The position numbers and the translations under genes are program-made. Shown here piece by piece: positions 37,801 to 45,851 of a DNA stretch of 64,000 bases; position 1 is the first letter of the stretch; every line of letters begins with the position of its first letter. The notes below the pieces were generated by a model. The model was not told the origin of the DNA. It saw nothing but the letters and a program-made list of their open reading frames with translations, and did not search any database. The stretch spans positions 248,001-312,000 of the forward strand of contig NZ_REFR01000012.1 of NCBI RefSeq assembly GCF_003688555.1, read 5' to 3'. This DNA is from Eilatimonas milleporae (GTDB lineage: Bacteria; Pseudomonadota; Alphaproteobacteria; Sphingomonadales; Kordiimonadaceae).

Positions 37801-38735
37801 GGCTCTTGGTTTTCTTCGCCGCCCGCCATGGATTCCACCAAAGATCGGCCGAACGCCGTCAAGGTATACTGTTGAATGGACCCGTCCGTGCCGTCGGTCT
37901 GCGCCTCCTGTTTCGTGAAGATATTGGCTGTCTCAAAAAGCGAGCCGAACGTGAACGACAAACCGGAGATGGGTGGACTGGTGAAAAACTGCGTTGCAAT
38001 TCGAACGATATCATTAATGGCGTCAACAAACTCGTCTGGCTGTAGTTCGCGTTCTTCGAACGCGTTACCGTCCGGCTTCTCCAACAGGCGCCCAACGTAC
38101 CGTATCCGCGTGTTCTTAAACTGCAGTCCGTTGAGCGCCAAAGTCCCATTAAGCGAGATCAGATTAGGTGTCTGATGGAGAAGTTGTTTGAGTGGATACA
38201 GATCAAAGCACCAATCAATACCGAGACCATCACCCTCTGCATCAAGAAGCAACTCCGGCATCTGCTTTTCACGGAGCTCCAGCAGAGGAAGAGAAAATCT
38301 GAAAGACCCAACGATCTGATCGCCGGAAAACACCTCCATCAAGCCGATCGAAATCGTCGTGGCCATCTGGTCTTCCGCTGGCCTTGAAGTCACGACACAC
38401 AAACCGCTTTCAATCCCCTCTTCCAGACTGATGGCATAGCACCGCTGTTGATCGTTGGATTTGGAAAGACGCCATTTCGGCACGACGAATCCAGCGCCGC
38501 GGGCTGGCTTCATCAAGATGTCCAAGACCGAGACTACATTGGCGGCACGAGTGGGAAGCTGACGGATCCGGCTGAACGGTTCCTTGAACCAGTCCATATC
38601 GATCAAAACGTCGGTGTCACCACCCGTGGAACGATCTGATTTTGTCAATAGACCGATCAGGACACCAAGAAGGACACCCACTTTCGGAATCTCAGCCGTG
38701 TCAATCCGAATGTGTGTTTCCTGCCCCTGGTCCAT
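34890..38735 (-). CDS. DUF6603-like 1281-residue protein, first gene of the large-protein operon
   Basis: Starts at ATG 38735, with no signal peptide. Residues about 630-1060 are rich in glycine and alternating hydrophobic beta-strands (GSLSLGGGAGLKLGAITI, TGLALGFGLNRRVDVP). They include the run GDFILSLGGFHPKLNPPAHY, PVVPRVGISW, LFIRGELYFALTPSHLMAGG and LRGPPFSGKAAIQISVITFE. I recognise these blocks as the conserved core of DUF6603, a domain of unknown function seen in bacteria and fungi. Upstream there is a further beta-rich portion (about residues 190-450). The repeated amphipathic strands suggest a long beta-solenoid, beta-barrel or lipid-binding groove. It ends in a 4-base overlap with the 683-residue gene. 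Confidence 0.85.
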   Translation of the reverse strand: MDQGQETHIRIDTAEIPKVGVLLGVLIGLLTKSDRSTGGDTDVLIDMDWFKEPFSRIRQLPTRAANVVSVLDILMKPARGAGFVVPKWRLSKSNDQQRCYAISLEEGIESGLCVVTSRPAEDQMATTISIGLMEVFSGDQIVGSFRFSLPLLELREKQMPELLLDAEGDGLGIDWCFDLYPLKQLLHQTPNLISLNGTLALNGLQFKNTRIRYVGRLLEKPDGNAFEERELQPDEFVDAINDIVRIATQFFTSPPISGLSFTFGSLFETANIFTKQEAQTDGTDGSIQQYTLTAFGRSLVESMAGGEENQEPPTIASWITSIIEAGSVPFLTKRPNGFGVRATIPSFGVSLGDEDTAINVSAQLGDWLPSGKDKNAWEGRANVEPGLEMVLLQYSERDGLRLSDTPSVRLSAIGFDVEGGKKNPLISGSVFSLDGVRGRFYWDSLTGAFGVGTQLRRIAIPLGGRSTTGEGPAAEILSNTRKAADASSGPIEDNRAEFSIEVIYFWSRSAHSQKNQKNRSIFDITLFDEYGRPTDVIWLPLQKDLGPLTIEKLGVGLKQEKRSWELAILLSGRFSVGSLTLELLDASLRLPLKRPSEMVPALKGMHLSFEQGEISVKGGFLRVSESEYVGELRVELPGCTISVLGIYGQFETSEGGPETSLVIYGSLSLGGGAGLKLGAITITGLALGFGLNRRVDVPDIGGIALFPLVRSVMGDGGQNRRGETDSTPNAIITELSRIMPHASKQVFACLGLRFTIAETIDCFALAVVQFGKSFELSVVGLARFERSVGTTGFCRIELALKLAVKPDDGVFMMQAQLTPRSWVLDERCRLTGGFALCVWFGGPNQGDFILSLGGFHPKLNPPAHYPVVPRVGISWVVSDELFIRGELYFALTPSHLMAGGRLEAVFRSGQITATFVAHVDFLMQWAPLQYELSVGISIRVRAKLLITLDVSVAVALTLRGPPFSGKAAIQISVITFEIEFGNQQRLERIEGWSQFGKLFLDKSSDQWTTRPNPDQAVDGPTLLRTTLARGLLVYPRAKERDENAPWMVRGDEAVFTVGSVIPATELYIADATFAAVRFNPEERHGRHLTIHTPLSPKDQTPLQRTDTTLGIAPLGVSSVTSRLFVMIVRYDPAGRANKIGVDLSSWEVDPDIVRVPGALWDRDRPSNTPAAKMVGPFIGGLARLAPCDGHLHGDPVFVVPSLRASRVKCGERQRLKDPLTFAAARETGAKVDADQQRRRSIIDGLASLGYAVTVTADTGPEATRPFREPPLMVEADTRIAA

Positions 38736-39309
38736 AGTCGGTAACCGTCCTTGGAGACGCTAGCCAGCACACAGCACAAGCATGCCTGACAGTGCCTTCG
38801 GCTATAGCGTCAAACCAATCCTGTGAAGGTTCCACCATATAGGCAGCAGAATACACTAATAAATTAAAAATACAACTTTTGATCTTAATTAAAAAAACCG
38901 TGCCAAGAAACATGTTTCATGTGGCTGTCGGCGACAATAGTTACATTCAGACTGATCGCCCCAGATTGATCGTTCACACAATCTATTGATTTTACTAAGA
39001 AGTGATCTTTTCGTCTGACTGAAATGCTGACTGCGCAGAACCGTCTTCGGCAATTTTCATCTCAAAGTGCATCGTGTGGTATCGGTTAGCGAACAGGTAA
39101 GACAGTGCAATGCATCCGATGTTCTGACAACTGTAGGACCAGAAAAATATACCCCCTATACGATTATTATTGCAGGCTGTTTGCAATTGCCATCGGCGAT
39201 CCAATAGCCAAGCGGGCTAAACGAGGCTTGTGCCTAAATATTGATCCACATACAGCTATGGGCTCCCAGGCTCGACTCCTTTATTACACCTATCATAGGG
39301 AGAGCGCCT
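38736..39309. other. AT-rich gap holding the probable promoter of the large-protein operon
   Basis: About 570 bases between the 1281-residue gene and the protease-like gene. The part adjoining 38735 (38840-38900) is AT-rich on the minus strand and is the natural place for the operon promoter, but I see no convincing -35/-10 pair. A 69-codon minus-strand frame (38995-39204) has no clear ribosome site and no recognisable domain, so it is not called. Confidence 0.45.
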
Positions 39310-40269
39310 CTAGCGTTTTGAAAGTATTATTGATACGCCGGTGCCCCTCATCCCGACCTTATTTTTTGCGTCCACCAGTCCAGAATGGTTACGTCCGTCA
39401 CTTGGATCCATTGCCCTTGGAAACGCTGGACGCACCATTATGTAGTGTAGCGCACCAACATTATATGCATCACGGTATTCAGGATTAGAGACAAACCTGA
39501 AAAATTGCATAACATTACTTAAGAAATTGCCGGTATCATGAATGCATCGATGCCCCATAAGTATTTTTAGCTCTCTCCTTTTAATGTTATCTTGATTTTG
39601 CATGTCTTCTAAATCATGCGTGCTTCTGGGGTCATCGTATTCTGTAAAGACAACCTCATTATTTCTATGCATTGTCTCTAGAGTTTCGATCTCCCTTAAG
39701 TAAAGAAGCCGCAGGAGCCTTCTTGCATATGTCCGATATACTCGTACCTCAACATTCAAATCCAGCATGCCTCGTGCGCATCGCGCAATATTCGACGGCA
39801 TACTATATTGCCGATCATGATAATTGTAATTCATATAGGGAATAGTCGACACATCATTATTGGCGATATTCTTGATATCTTCACTCGCAGTCCGCGCCTT
39901 TTGTATCGCCCATTCCGTTGCTAGGCTTGTTCTATCGTTGGGTGCACCTCGTGCAAGGGCTGTCACATTATATAAAAGATACTCAAAAGCATCCAAAATA
40001 TTATAAAGGCGAAGCTTACCGTCTTTTTGATCAATAGGCCCGGGGTCTGCCAAGCTTGCTTGCTGCTGATTATCCTTATTTGTTGCGGCTGTCCTAGGGT
40101 ATTTGAGCGAAGACATGATAAGAGGATGAAGCGGAATGGGGGTACGGTTGATACCAGTTTCCGTCAAATAATTTGGCAGTTGGATATGAGTGACGCCAAG
40201 CTCAATCGCGGCGGTCAGCAATGATGCCGCGCCGCAAGAATTGTCGGTGATCTGCTGTTTTTCCATCAT
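39310..40269 (-). CDS. Papain-fold-like cysteine protease candidate
   Basis: 319 residues from ATG 40269, preceded by GGAGGAGAGC; an ATG 15 bases earlier lies inside this ribosome site. Near the N-terminus, TDNSCGAASLLTAAIELG has the Cys of C39/papain-like peptidases (Cys about residue 12), and near the C-terminus ALHYIMVRP supplies a His and AMDPSDGRNH an Asp/Asn, in the order and spacing style of that fold. A variable helical middle (RTSLATEWAIQKARTASEDI, RLLRLLYLREIETLETMHRN) separates them. No signal peptide is present. It is more AT-rich than the operon that follows it on the same strand. It could be a processing protease or an effector-like toxin; the assignment is from motifs only. Confidence 0.6.
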   Translation of the reverse strand: MMEKQQITDNSCGAASLLTAAIELGVTHIQLPNYLTETGINRTPIPLHPLIMSSLKYPRTAATNKDNQQQASLADPGPIDQKDGKLRLYNILDAFEYLLYNVTALARGAPNDRTSLATEWAIQKARTASEDIKNIANNDVSTIPYMNYNYHDRQYSMPSNIARCARGMLDLNVEVRVYRTYARRLLRLLYLREIETLETMHRNNEVVFTEYDDPRSTHDLEDMQNQDNIKRRELKILMGHRCIHDTGNFLSNVMQFFRFVSNPEYRDAYNVGALHYIMVRPAFPRAMDPSDGRNHSGLVDAKNKVGMRGTGVSIILSKR

Positions 40270-41134
40270 GCTCTCCTCCCACATGATAGGAATGAGGTTG
40301 TATCACCCAATTTTCACGCACATCATATCTTAGCAATCAAGGCGGGATATAAATAAACTTTTGGATTACTAACATATGAGGGACGGATCCACAAACCACT
40401 ATTCAACAGATCACAGCCGGACAGTACGGCCTTTGTGCTTAACCTAGTTTCCGAACGCCTTGGTTGCAAACGGAGTCGTTCAGTCACGTGTATATTACGC
40501 GTTTCCAATATTGGACATATCGCGTTTTTGAATCGCTCGGATTGCTCATTTAAGCAACCTTTCTTTCAATTGCCGAGCATCAGGGCATGGCTCAAAAGGT
40601 ATGAGGTGGCAGGGAATGTCTGGGGCATAGGATTCTGACGGTTTCCAGGAATGAACGCAGCCATGATGACGGCGAAACCGTGTTGCTTTACGGTAAAATG
40701 GCGCAGACAGGACCGGCACGGGCTGGAGGAGGAGAGGGGTTGGGACATGCCGGTCTGGACGCGGTCCTGCGTGCGGAGCCCATGGACGACGCGCCGTCGC
40801 GCCGTCCCTTTGCATACCGCCAGCACCTCACCCTCCGCGTTCTCATCCGCAACTGCCGCCGATCATGTCGGCCGTCAGGGTCTTCGACTGGATGCCGGCG
40901 ACAGATGGCGGGCGGCGCCATCGTCCAAGGGGCATGTGTCAGCAGTCGGCGTAAAAGGGGAACTTATAAGGAAGGTTCTGGTCGATGCCGCTGCGGCTTT
41001 AAGAGTAAAATTCCCGTCCTCGCTGCCGGTCAGGGCAAGGCCTGAAGGGCGGGAATTTTACTCTTAAAGCACCTGTTGATTGGGGTGAGGGCGCTGATCT
41101 TGATGAGTGCGTAAGGTTTGAACTATGCGGGAGT
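40270..41134. other. Gap with several overlapping open frames, none supported
   Basis: Between the protease-like gene and the nuclease-like gene, several plus- and minus-strand frames overlap at 40546-41067 with arginine-rich, low-complexity translations and no consistent homology. They may be remnants of a mobile element. The only clear structure is the inverted repeat at 40996-41070. Confidence 0.4.
40996..41070. repeat. Perfect 21-bp inverted repeat
   Basis: The arm 40996-41016 (G followed by CTTTAAGAGTAAAATTCCCG) is exactly complementary to 41050-41070, with a 33-base spacer whose ends could pair a few bases further. It ends about 70 bases before the nuclease-like gene at 41141. It could be a bidirectional terminator, an operator for a dimeric regulator or the ends of a tiny mobile element; no T-run follows on either strand, which argues against a simple terminator. 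Confidence 0.9.
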
Positions 41135-41140
41135 ATGGAT

Positions 41141-42202
41141 ATGCCTGTCAGTCACGCTGTCTGGACGGTTTCAGACAATCCTTTGGAGGTGCCTCAGGGA
41201 GTGTTGCCTTCAGAGCAGTTGCTCGAAGAAATGATTATCGCGCAGCCGCGCATACTTTCATCGGAATGGATGCTGATCGGTAGACAAATCGACACAGGGT
41301 TCGGCGGACGGGTTGACCTTCTCGCTATAGCTCCGGACGGATCGCTCGTTCTCGTGGAATTGAAGCGAGATCGCACCCCGCGCGAGGTTGTGGCACAGGC
41401 GCTGGATTATGCAGCCTGGGTCGAGGGGTTGGCTGCTGAGGATGTTGCTGAAGTCTATGCGCGCTATTGCCCAGGGCAGAGTCTTTCCGAAGGTTTCCGC
41501 AGGCAATTCGGTCAGTCTCTTGATGAAGACACAATCAATGAGACACATCAAATTGTAATAGTCGCAGCTGAGCTTGATCCCAGTAGCGAGAGGATCGTGA
41601 ATTATCTGAACGAGCGTGGCTTGGCGATCAATGTCCTGTTCTTTCAGGTGTTTGAACACAATGACACCCAATTGCTAAGCCGTGCTTGGCTCATCGACCC
41701 CGGTGACGTTCAGGCACAAGCAGCCAATACGGGGCGGCGTGGTGAAAAAGAGCCTTGGAATGGAGAATATTACGTCAGTTTCGGCGCCAATCAGCACCGT
41801 AAATGGGATGACGCGATACGCTATGGCTTCGTTTCCGGCGGAGGGGGCACCTGGTACAGCAATTCACTCCGAATGTTGAATAAGGGAGACCGTATTTGGG
41901 TCAAGATTCCAGGCAAAGGCTTCGTTGGAGTTGGACGCGTGGCGGGGAGCCGGGTTGCAGCGAAGGACTTTCGCATCGCTGAGAAGCCTGCGTTGGAGGT
42001 GTTACAGGCTGAATATCACCGAGAATTCGAGCATGACCCCGAGAGATCGGAATATTTCGTACCGGTCGAATGGGAGCATACCGTTCCCGCCACTCAAGCC
42101 ATCCATGAACTGGGTATGTTCGGCAATCAGAATACCGTCTGCAGACCCGTAACGCCCTCGTGGCGAACAACTGTTGAAAGGCTGAAGGTTGCACTGACTT
42201 GA
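41141..42202 (+). CDS. PD-(D/E)XK nuclease-like protein with a C-terminal PUA/EVE-like domain
   Basis: 353 residues from ATG 41141 (GGGAG nine bases upstream; an ATG at 41135 is too close). Residues 45-80 carry the restriction-fold core: FGGRVDLLAIAPDGSLVLVE then LKRD, with Asp about 59, Glu 73 and Lys 75, as in NucS/DUF91-type endonucleases. The C-terminal third (KGDRIWVKIPGKGFVGVGRV, AGSRV) looks like a PUA/EVE-type domain that can read modified bases. The pairing suggests a DNA-modification-dependent nuclease or a defence function. It stands alone, divergent from none and convergent with hipA. Confidence 0.75.
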   Translation: MPVSHAVWTVSDNPLEVPQGVLPSEQLLEEMIIAQPRILSSEWMLIGRQIDTGFGGRVDLLAIAPDGSLVLVELKRDRTPREVVAQALDYAAWVEGLAAEDVAEVYARYCPGQSLSEGFRRQFGQSLDEDTINETHQIVIVAAELDPSSERIVNYLNERGLAINVLFFQVFEHNDTQLLSRAWLIDPGDVQAQAANTGRRGEKEPWNGEYYVSFGANQHRKWDDAIRYGFVSGGGGTWYSNSLRMLNKGDRIWVKIPGKGFVGVGRVAGSRVAAKDFRIAEKPALEVLQAEYHREFEHDPERSEYFVPVEWEHTVPATQAIHELGMFGNQNTVCRPVTPSWRTTVERLKVALT

Positions 42203-42361
42203 TCGGCTTTGCGCTTTTAACGGTCTGCCTCAGGCCTTCAAGGAGCGTCCGACGACAGAGCGGGGCCCGTTGCACTGGGCCAATGCCAGTCCTCGATGTT
42301 CTGACGGGCGTGGGTCATTTTCGCGGAGGAAAATGTAAGACGGTTTCAGGAAGGGGCTGTT

Positions 42362-43669
42362 CTACAGGAACAGTTCCTTGCGGTGGGTGCGTTCTATTCT
42401 GCCGATATCGGATTTGGGGATGCCGGCTTCATCCGCGAAAGACCGCCAGTCCCTGATTGCCGCGGATACGTCAGCGAGCAGGGTCTTGGCTCTTGCTGTC
42501 TTGATGTCCCCCAGGCCGGCAAACTCAATAAGGTCGTCGATGCTGAAACCATCGCGTTTGCCGGCCAGACTCATCTGATGTCGGCTTGTCCATGCGCCTG
42601 ACGGATTGTAGGAATAGGCGACGTCAAAGGCAGGCGACAAACGCCATGCGCCTTTTCGGTCCATGAGAAACGCGATGTTTTTCACATGATCATCCTGGTT
42701 GCGCGCCAGAATATTAAAATAAGTCCGGCGCACCTGCTGCTCCAAATCGCTCATGGGCAATGAGAGACGCCGGATTGTTTGCAGGACCTGCTCATAGGCA
42801 TAAGCGCCAGCGTCGTTGAAATCATAATGCATCATGGCCCCGAGCGATTGCATATGCCGTTTCTCGCCATCGTCCGTGCGGTCAAACCGCTTTGTCATGA
42901 AATGCGCCCGCCCGCCTTCCTCATGCAGGCGGCAGTCCTGCATGTCGATGCCCGCTGCCCGCGCCATGCGGTGGTATGCATATTCGATGCGTCCAAAGCC
43001 TTGAGGGTCGGCGACCTCCCTGTCCCGATTGCCGGCAACGCCGTCGAATTTCATAATCCAATGACTGAACCCGTCTGCGGCCGGCGCCTGTCCGGAACGG
43101 AACTCTCCTGTTGCCCGGTTCCACGCCAAAACCGCTTTCGCACGTGCTCCGCCGGCCGACGTGCCGACACGCAGAATATCCTCTATCACCTTATGGTCGT
43201 CGCCTCCGGTCAATTTGCCTTCAAGGGTTATGCGGTCGTCAAGCACCCGGTTGGCAAGGGCCACGAGAGCGTCAATCTCGACCTTGCGTGCGGCCTGTGG
43301 CGTCTCTTGCAAGGCTGGTTTAAATTCAAGTGCGCCCATGCCCCGTGTGCCGGTATAGCAAAGCCGTTCCAAAGGGGTGAAGCTGTCGGGCGGTCGGTTT
43401 TCGCGGGACAGCCAGGCATCAATCAGCGCATTGCCGAATTTGTCCGGCAAACTATCGGCCAGCATGCCGGGCAGACCTTTGAATGTTTCCCTGGACAAAG
43501 ACGGAAATTCATAAGGGGCATCGTTCAGCGGCATCATGAGCGGCGCCACTTCGATGCCGGATCGCGCGAATTCGGGCGTGTATTGAAACACGCCGATGGC
43601 GCGGTCCGGCAGCCATGTGACGGCGCCGATATCACGACCCCAAAGAATGACGCGTGCCGTATCGGTCAT
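42362..43669 (-). CDS. hipA: HipA-family serine/threonine kinase toxin
   Basis: 435 residues, usual HipA length. Couple_hipA-type N-terminus (ILWGRDIGAVTWLPDRAIGV, FTPLERLCYTGTRGMGALEF), then the kinase core with GTSAGGARAKAV (phosphate loop), ARNQDDHVKN (catalytic Asp and Asn) and SPAFDVAYS (metal-binding Asp). HipA kinases inactivate translation by phosphorylating glutamyl-tRNA synthetase or other tRNA synthetases and are held inactive by HipB. Its ATG overlaps the hipB stop by 4 bases (ATGA). All key kinase motifs are intact, so it should be active. Confidence 0.92.
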   Translation of the reverse strand: MTDTARVILWGRDIGAVTWLPDRAIGVFQYTPEFARSGIEVAPLMMPLNDAPYEFPSLSRETFKGLPGMLADSLPDKFGNALIDAWLSRENRPPDSFTPLERLCYTGTRGMGALEFKPALQETPQAARKVEIDALVALANRVLDDRITLEGKLTGGDDHKVIEDILRVGTSAGGARAKAVLAWNRATGEFRSGQAPAADGFSHWIMKFDGVAGNRDREVADPQGFGRIEYAYHRMARAAGIDMQDCRLHEEGGRAHFMTKRFDRTDDGEKRHMQSLGAMMHYDFNDAGAYAYEQVLQTIRRLSLPMSDLEQQVRRTYFNILARNQDDHVKNIAFLMDRKGAWRLSPAFDVAYSYNPSGAWTSRHQMSLAGKRDGFSIDDLIEFAGLGDIKTARAKTLLADVSAAIRDWRSFADEAGIPKSDIGRIERTHRKELFL

Positions 43670-44019
43670 GCCTCTTCATCGCCCCATGACCATTGTGAGT
43701 TTTCGTGTCTTTTCCTGCTCGCTCTTCGACGTTCTGCGCCTTCAAACCGGAGGCGCTCCACAGGACGAACGCCCGGGTCTGGAAGCAGAGCCGCGAGATG
43801 ATCCGTGAGCTGCAAGGCCCTCATAACGCGCACAAATGAATCCAGTGAGACCTTTTGACCGTCCGCGAGGCGCGTCATCGTGCTGCGGGAGATGCCCGCT
43901 TCTTCGGCAAGGTCTGTTTGGCTGATGTTGCGGCTCAGCCGTATCTCCTCAAGGCGCTTGCACAACGCTTGGATGATGGCTTCTGTCGAGGCGGCAGAGA
44001 AGTTGATGTTATGCATCAT
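43666..44019 (-). CDS. hipB: HipB-family XRE antitoxin
   Basis: 117 residues with a helix-turn-helix at about 30-60 (RNISQTDLAEEAGISRSTMT, RLADG) and a C-terminal tail rich in Arg/Glu that ends in the ATGA overlap with hipA. It should neutralise HipA and repress its own operon by binding palindromes upstream. A matching inverted repeat lies at 44095-44120. ATG 44019 and the next codon (ATG 44016) are equally likely starts. Confidence 0.9.
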   Translation of the reverse strand: MMHNINFSAASTEAIIQALCKRLEEIRLSRNISQTDLAEEAGISRSTMTRLADGQKVSLDSFVRVMRALQLTDHLAALLPDPGVRPVERLRFEGAERRRASRKRHENSQWSWGDEEA

Positions 44020-44094
44020 TTTTGGCGCAAAGGCTCCTATTTTTGATGTTAATGATCCACTTATGACACATTATCTTGAAAATTGAAAGAGGGG

Positions 44095-44120
44095 TTTATG
44101 CGTCTATCTTGACGCATAAA
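44095..44120. promoter_or_regulatory. Operator-like palindrome upstream of hipBA
   Basis: TTTATGCGTC (44095-44104) and GACGCATAAA (44111-44120) form a perfect 10-bp inverted repeat with a 6-base spacer, about 75 bases before hipB. The size and place suit autoregulation by a HipB dimer. A looser TTATGACAC/TATCTTG motif at about 44060-44080 may be a second site. The remaining bases to 44342 show no gene. Confidence 0.7.
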
Positions 44121-44342
44121 GTCGATTATGATCTATTTATGTCTCAAAAATGATGCATTAAAAATAAAGCAGCACGGAAAAAGTCTCGTGTCGGCGCTGC
44201 CATATCTGCCTAAACGTTCCCGGTTTGCGGTCAGGCTATATGGACGTAAAACAGCCTGACCGTTGGAGTAGGGCCATGCATACCAACACCATTGCAGCAA
44301 CGTCCGGGCCGAAAATGGGATGGCAGTGCCTCTGACCAGATG

Positions 44343-44990
44343 TCAATCGGGGATGATGCGCTGGTCCATGTCCCGGTCTTTCGCCCGGTCGCTCTCAATC
44401 AATTGACGGATGAGAGGGCGGTTCAGGACACGCTGCCGGTAGTCGTTCAGATGTCCGTATGACGACGGGTCAAGTCGGGCATTGTCGGACAACACGAAAA
44501 ACCACGTAAGATACGCATCGGCGGCGGAGAAACTGTCCCCAAGCAGATAGGGACGATCCGCAAGATGATCGTTCAGGACCTAGAAACGCAGGGGCGCCAG
44601 ATCCCTGATGCGGTCTTTCATCGTGTCGCTTGCCTCCGGATAAAAGACGATGCGGAAAATCTGTTTGTGCAGTTCGGTCGCGCAGAAGGCGATCCAGCGC
44701 GCCAGCTGGAAAAACGCCGGATCGAATGGATCGCGCCGGAACCATGCCACCGGAGACCGTGACTGTATCCACAACAGGGCCGTCGATGTTTCGGTGAGGA
44801 TCCCGCCATCCTCCAGCCTCAGCACCGAGACCTGGCCGAGCGGGTTGATGTCATACAGCGACCCGCCGGTCTCAAGCGTCTTGGTGCGCAGGTTGAGATA
44901 GGCGATGTCCAGCGGGACATGTCCCTCCGCCGCCGCCATGCGGACGGCCAGCGAACAGGCCAGCGGTGCATGATACAAGGTCGCCGTCAT
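44343..44990 (-). pseudogene. Glutathione S-transferase broken by an in-frame amber codon
   Basis: The frame from ATG 44990 encodes a GST: N-terminal thioredoxin-like domain (ATLYHAPLACSLAVRMAAAE ... GGSLYDINPLGQVSVLRLED, ETSTALLWIQS) and the start of the helical domain, then TAG at 44580-44582 after 136 residues. The same frame continues without further stops to TGA at 44343 with a normal GST C-terminus (DRPYLLGDSFSAADAYLTWF, FVLSD). Restoring one codon (for example TGG, CAG or TAC/T) would yield a 215-residue GST. The absence of other damage means the mutation is recent, or a sequencing error. It ends one base from the isochorismatase-family start and the two are probably co-transcribed. 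Confidence 0.88.
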
Positions 44991-45572
44991 TTACAGACTC
45001 CCTCCATTGAGACACGGAAACATTCGTGCTTTCAGATAGCGCTCGGTCGTGGTCACCTTCGCGAATGCGAACTCGAGGGCCGACATATAGGCATTGTGTA
45101 CCTCCTGTGCCGGTATTGTCATGTCCTGAAACACCAGATCGCGGGACGCGCAGGCGTCCGCGACCACCGTGACGTTGAACCCGTAATCAGACGCGGACCG
45201 GGCAGCGGAGTCGATGCACATATGGCTCATCGCGCCGATGATCGTCACATCCGTGATATCGTCCGTGTCCAGAAGCGCTTTCAGTTCCGTTTTGTGGAAG
45301 GCGTTCACTTCCGTCTTCAATACCGCCCATTCGCCGTCCTGCGGCGCGCCGCTTGGATGGATTTGCGCGCCATGCGTATCCGGCGCGAAGAAGGGCGGGT
45401 TCTCCGTCGCGAACTCGTGGTACACATGGATGACCGGGTCGCCGGCCTCCCGTGCCGCCCACAGGAGTGTGACGGCGTTAAAGGTGACGGTTCCGATATT
45501 GTGAAGAGGCCATTTCCCCGACGGGTAATAATCATTCTGCAAGTCGATCACGATCAGTGCCTGTTTTTTCAT
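44991..45572 (-). CDS. Isochorismatase-family cysteine hydrolase
   Basis: 193 residues. ALIVIDLQNDYYPSGKWPL holds the catalytic Asp, VLKTEVNAFHKTEL the Lys, and IIGAMSHMCIDSAARSAS the Cys with the conserved cis-peptide region before it. The fold covers nicotinamidases, isochorismatases, N-carbamoylsarcosine amidases and related amide hydrolases, so the substrate cannot be stated. It is immediately upstream of the broken GST. Confidence 0.9.
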   Translation of the reverse strand: MKKQALIVIDLQNDYYPSGKWPLHNIGTVTFNAVTLLWAAREAGDPVIHVYHEFATENPPFFAPDTHGAQIHPSGAPQDGEWAVLKTEVNAFHKTELKALLDTDDITDVTIIGAMSHMCIDSAARSASDYGFNVTVVADACASRDLVFQDMTIPAQEVHNAYMSALEFAFAKVTTTERYLKARMFPCLNGGSL

Positions 45573-45851
45573 GGCCCAGTTTTCCTCATTGTCTGGTCCT
45601 TTGCATTACCAGATCCTCCGTTCAAAAATTTTCGCCGGTGTTGTGGGGCATCGCCAACGCGGTATGCGGACGATCACGTTTAGCCAACCGGTGGACAGAC
45701 GGTTCCTGTCCCCGGTGTGGGGCGCCGAGACGTCCGGCCGGACGTTTTGTTTGGTATCGCACCCGGGCGAGCGGCGGCAGGGAGTGGGTTTTTCCTTTCC
45801 GCAATGATCCCTGTCTCGCCGCCTTACTCTTTCCGCTACAAGCTCTGCGTC

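Noticed and set aside
38995-39204. 69-codon minus-strand frame with Cys-rich centre
   Set aside because: Considered as a small peptide, but no ribosome site, no leader pattern and no partner enzymes.
40651-41067. Overlapping frames upstream of the nuclease-like gene
   Set aside because: Arginine-rich translations in all frames without consistent domain; one spans the inverted repeat.
42779-43801. 340-codon plus-strand frame
   Set aside because: Exactly antisense to hipA/hipB, which have complete kinase and helix-turn-helix motifs.
44919-45683. 254-codon plus-strand frame
   Set aside because: Antisense to the isochorismatase-family gene with intact catalytic residues.
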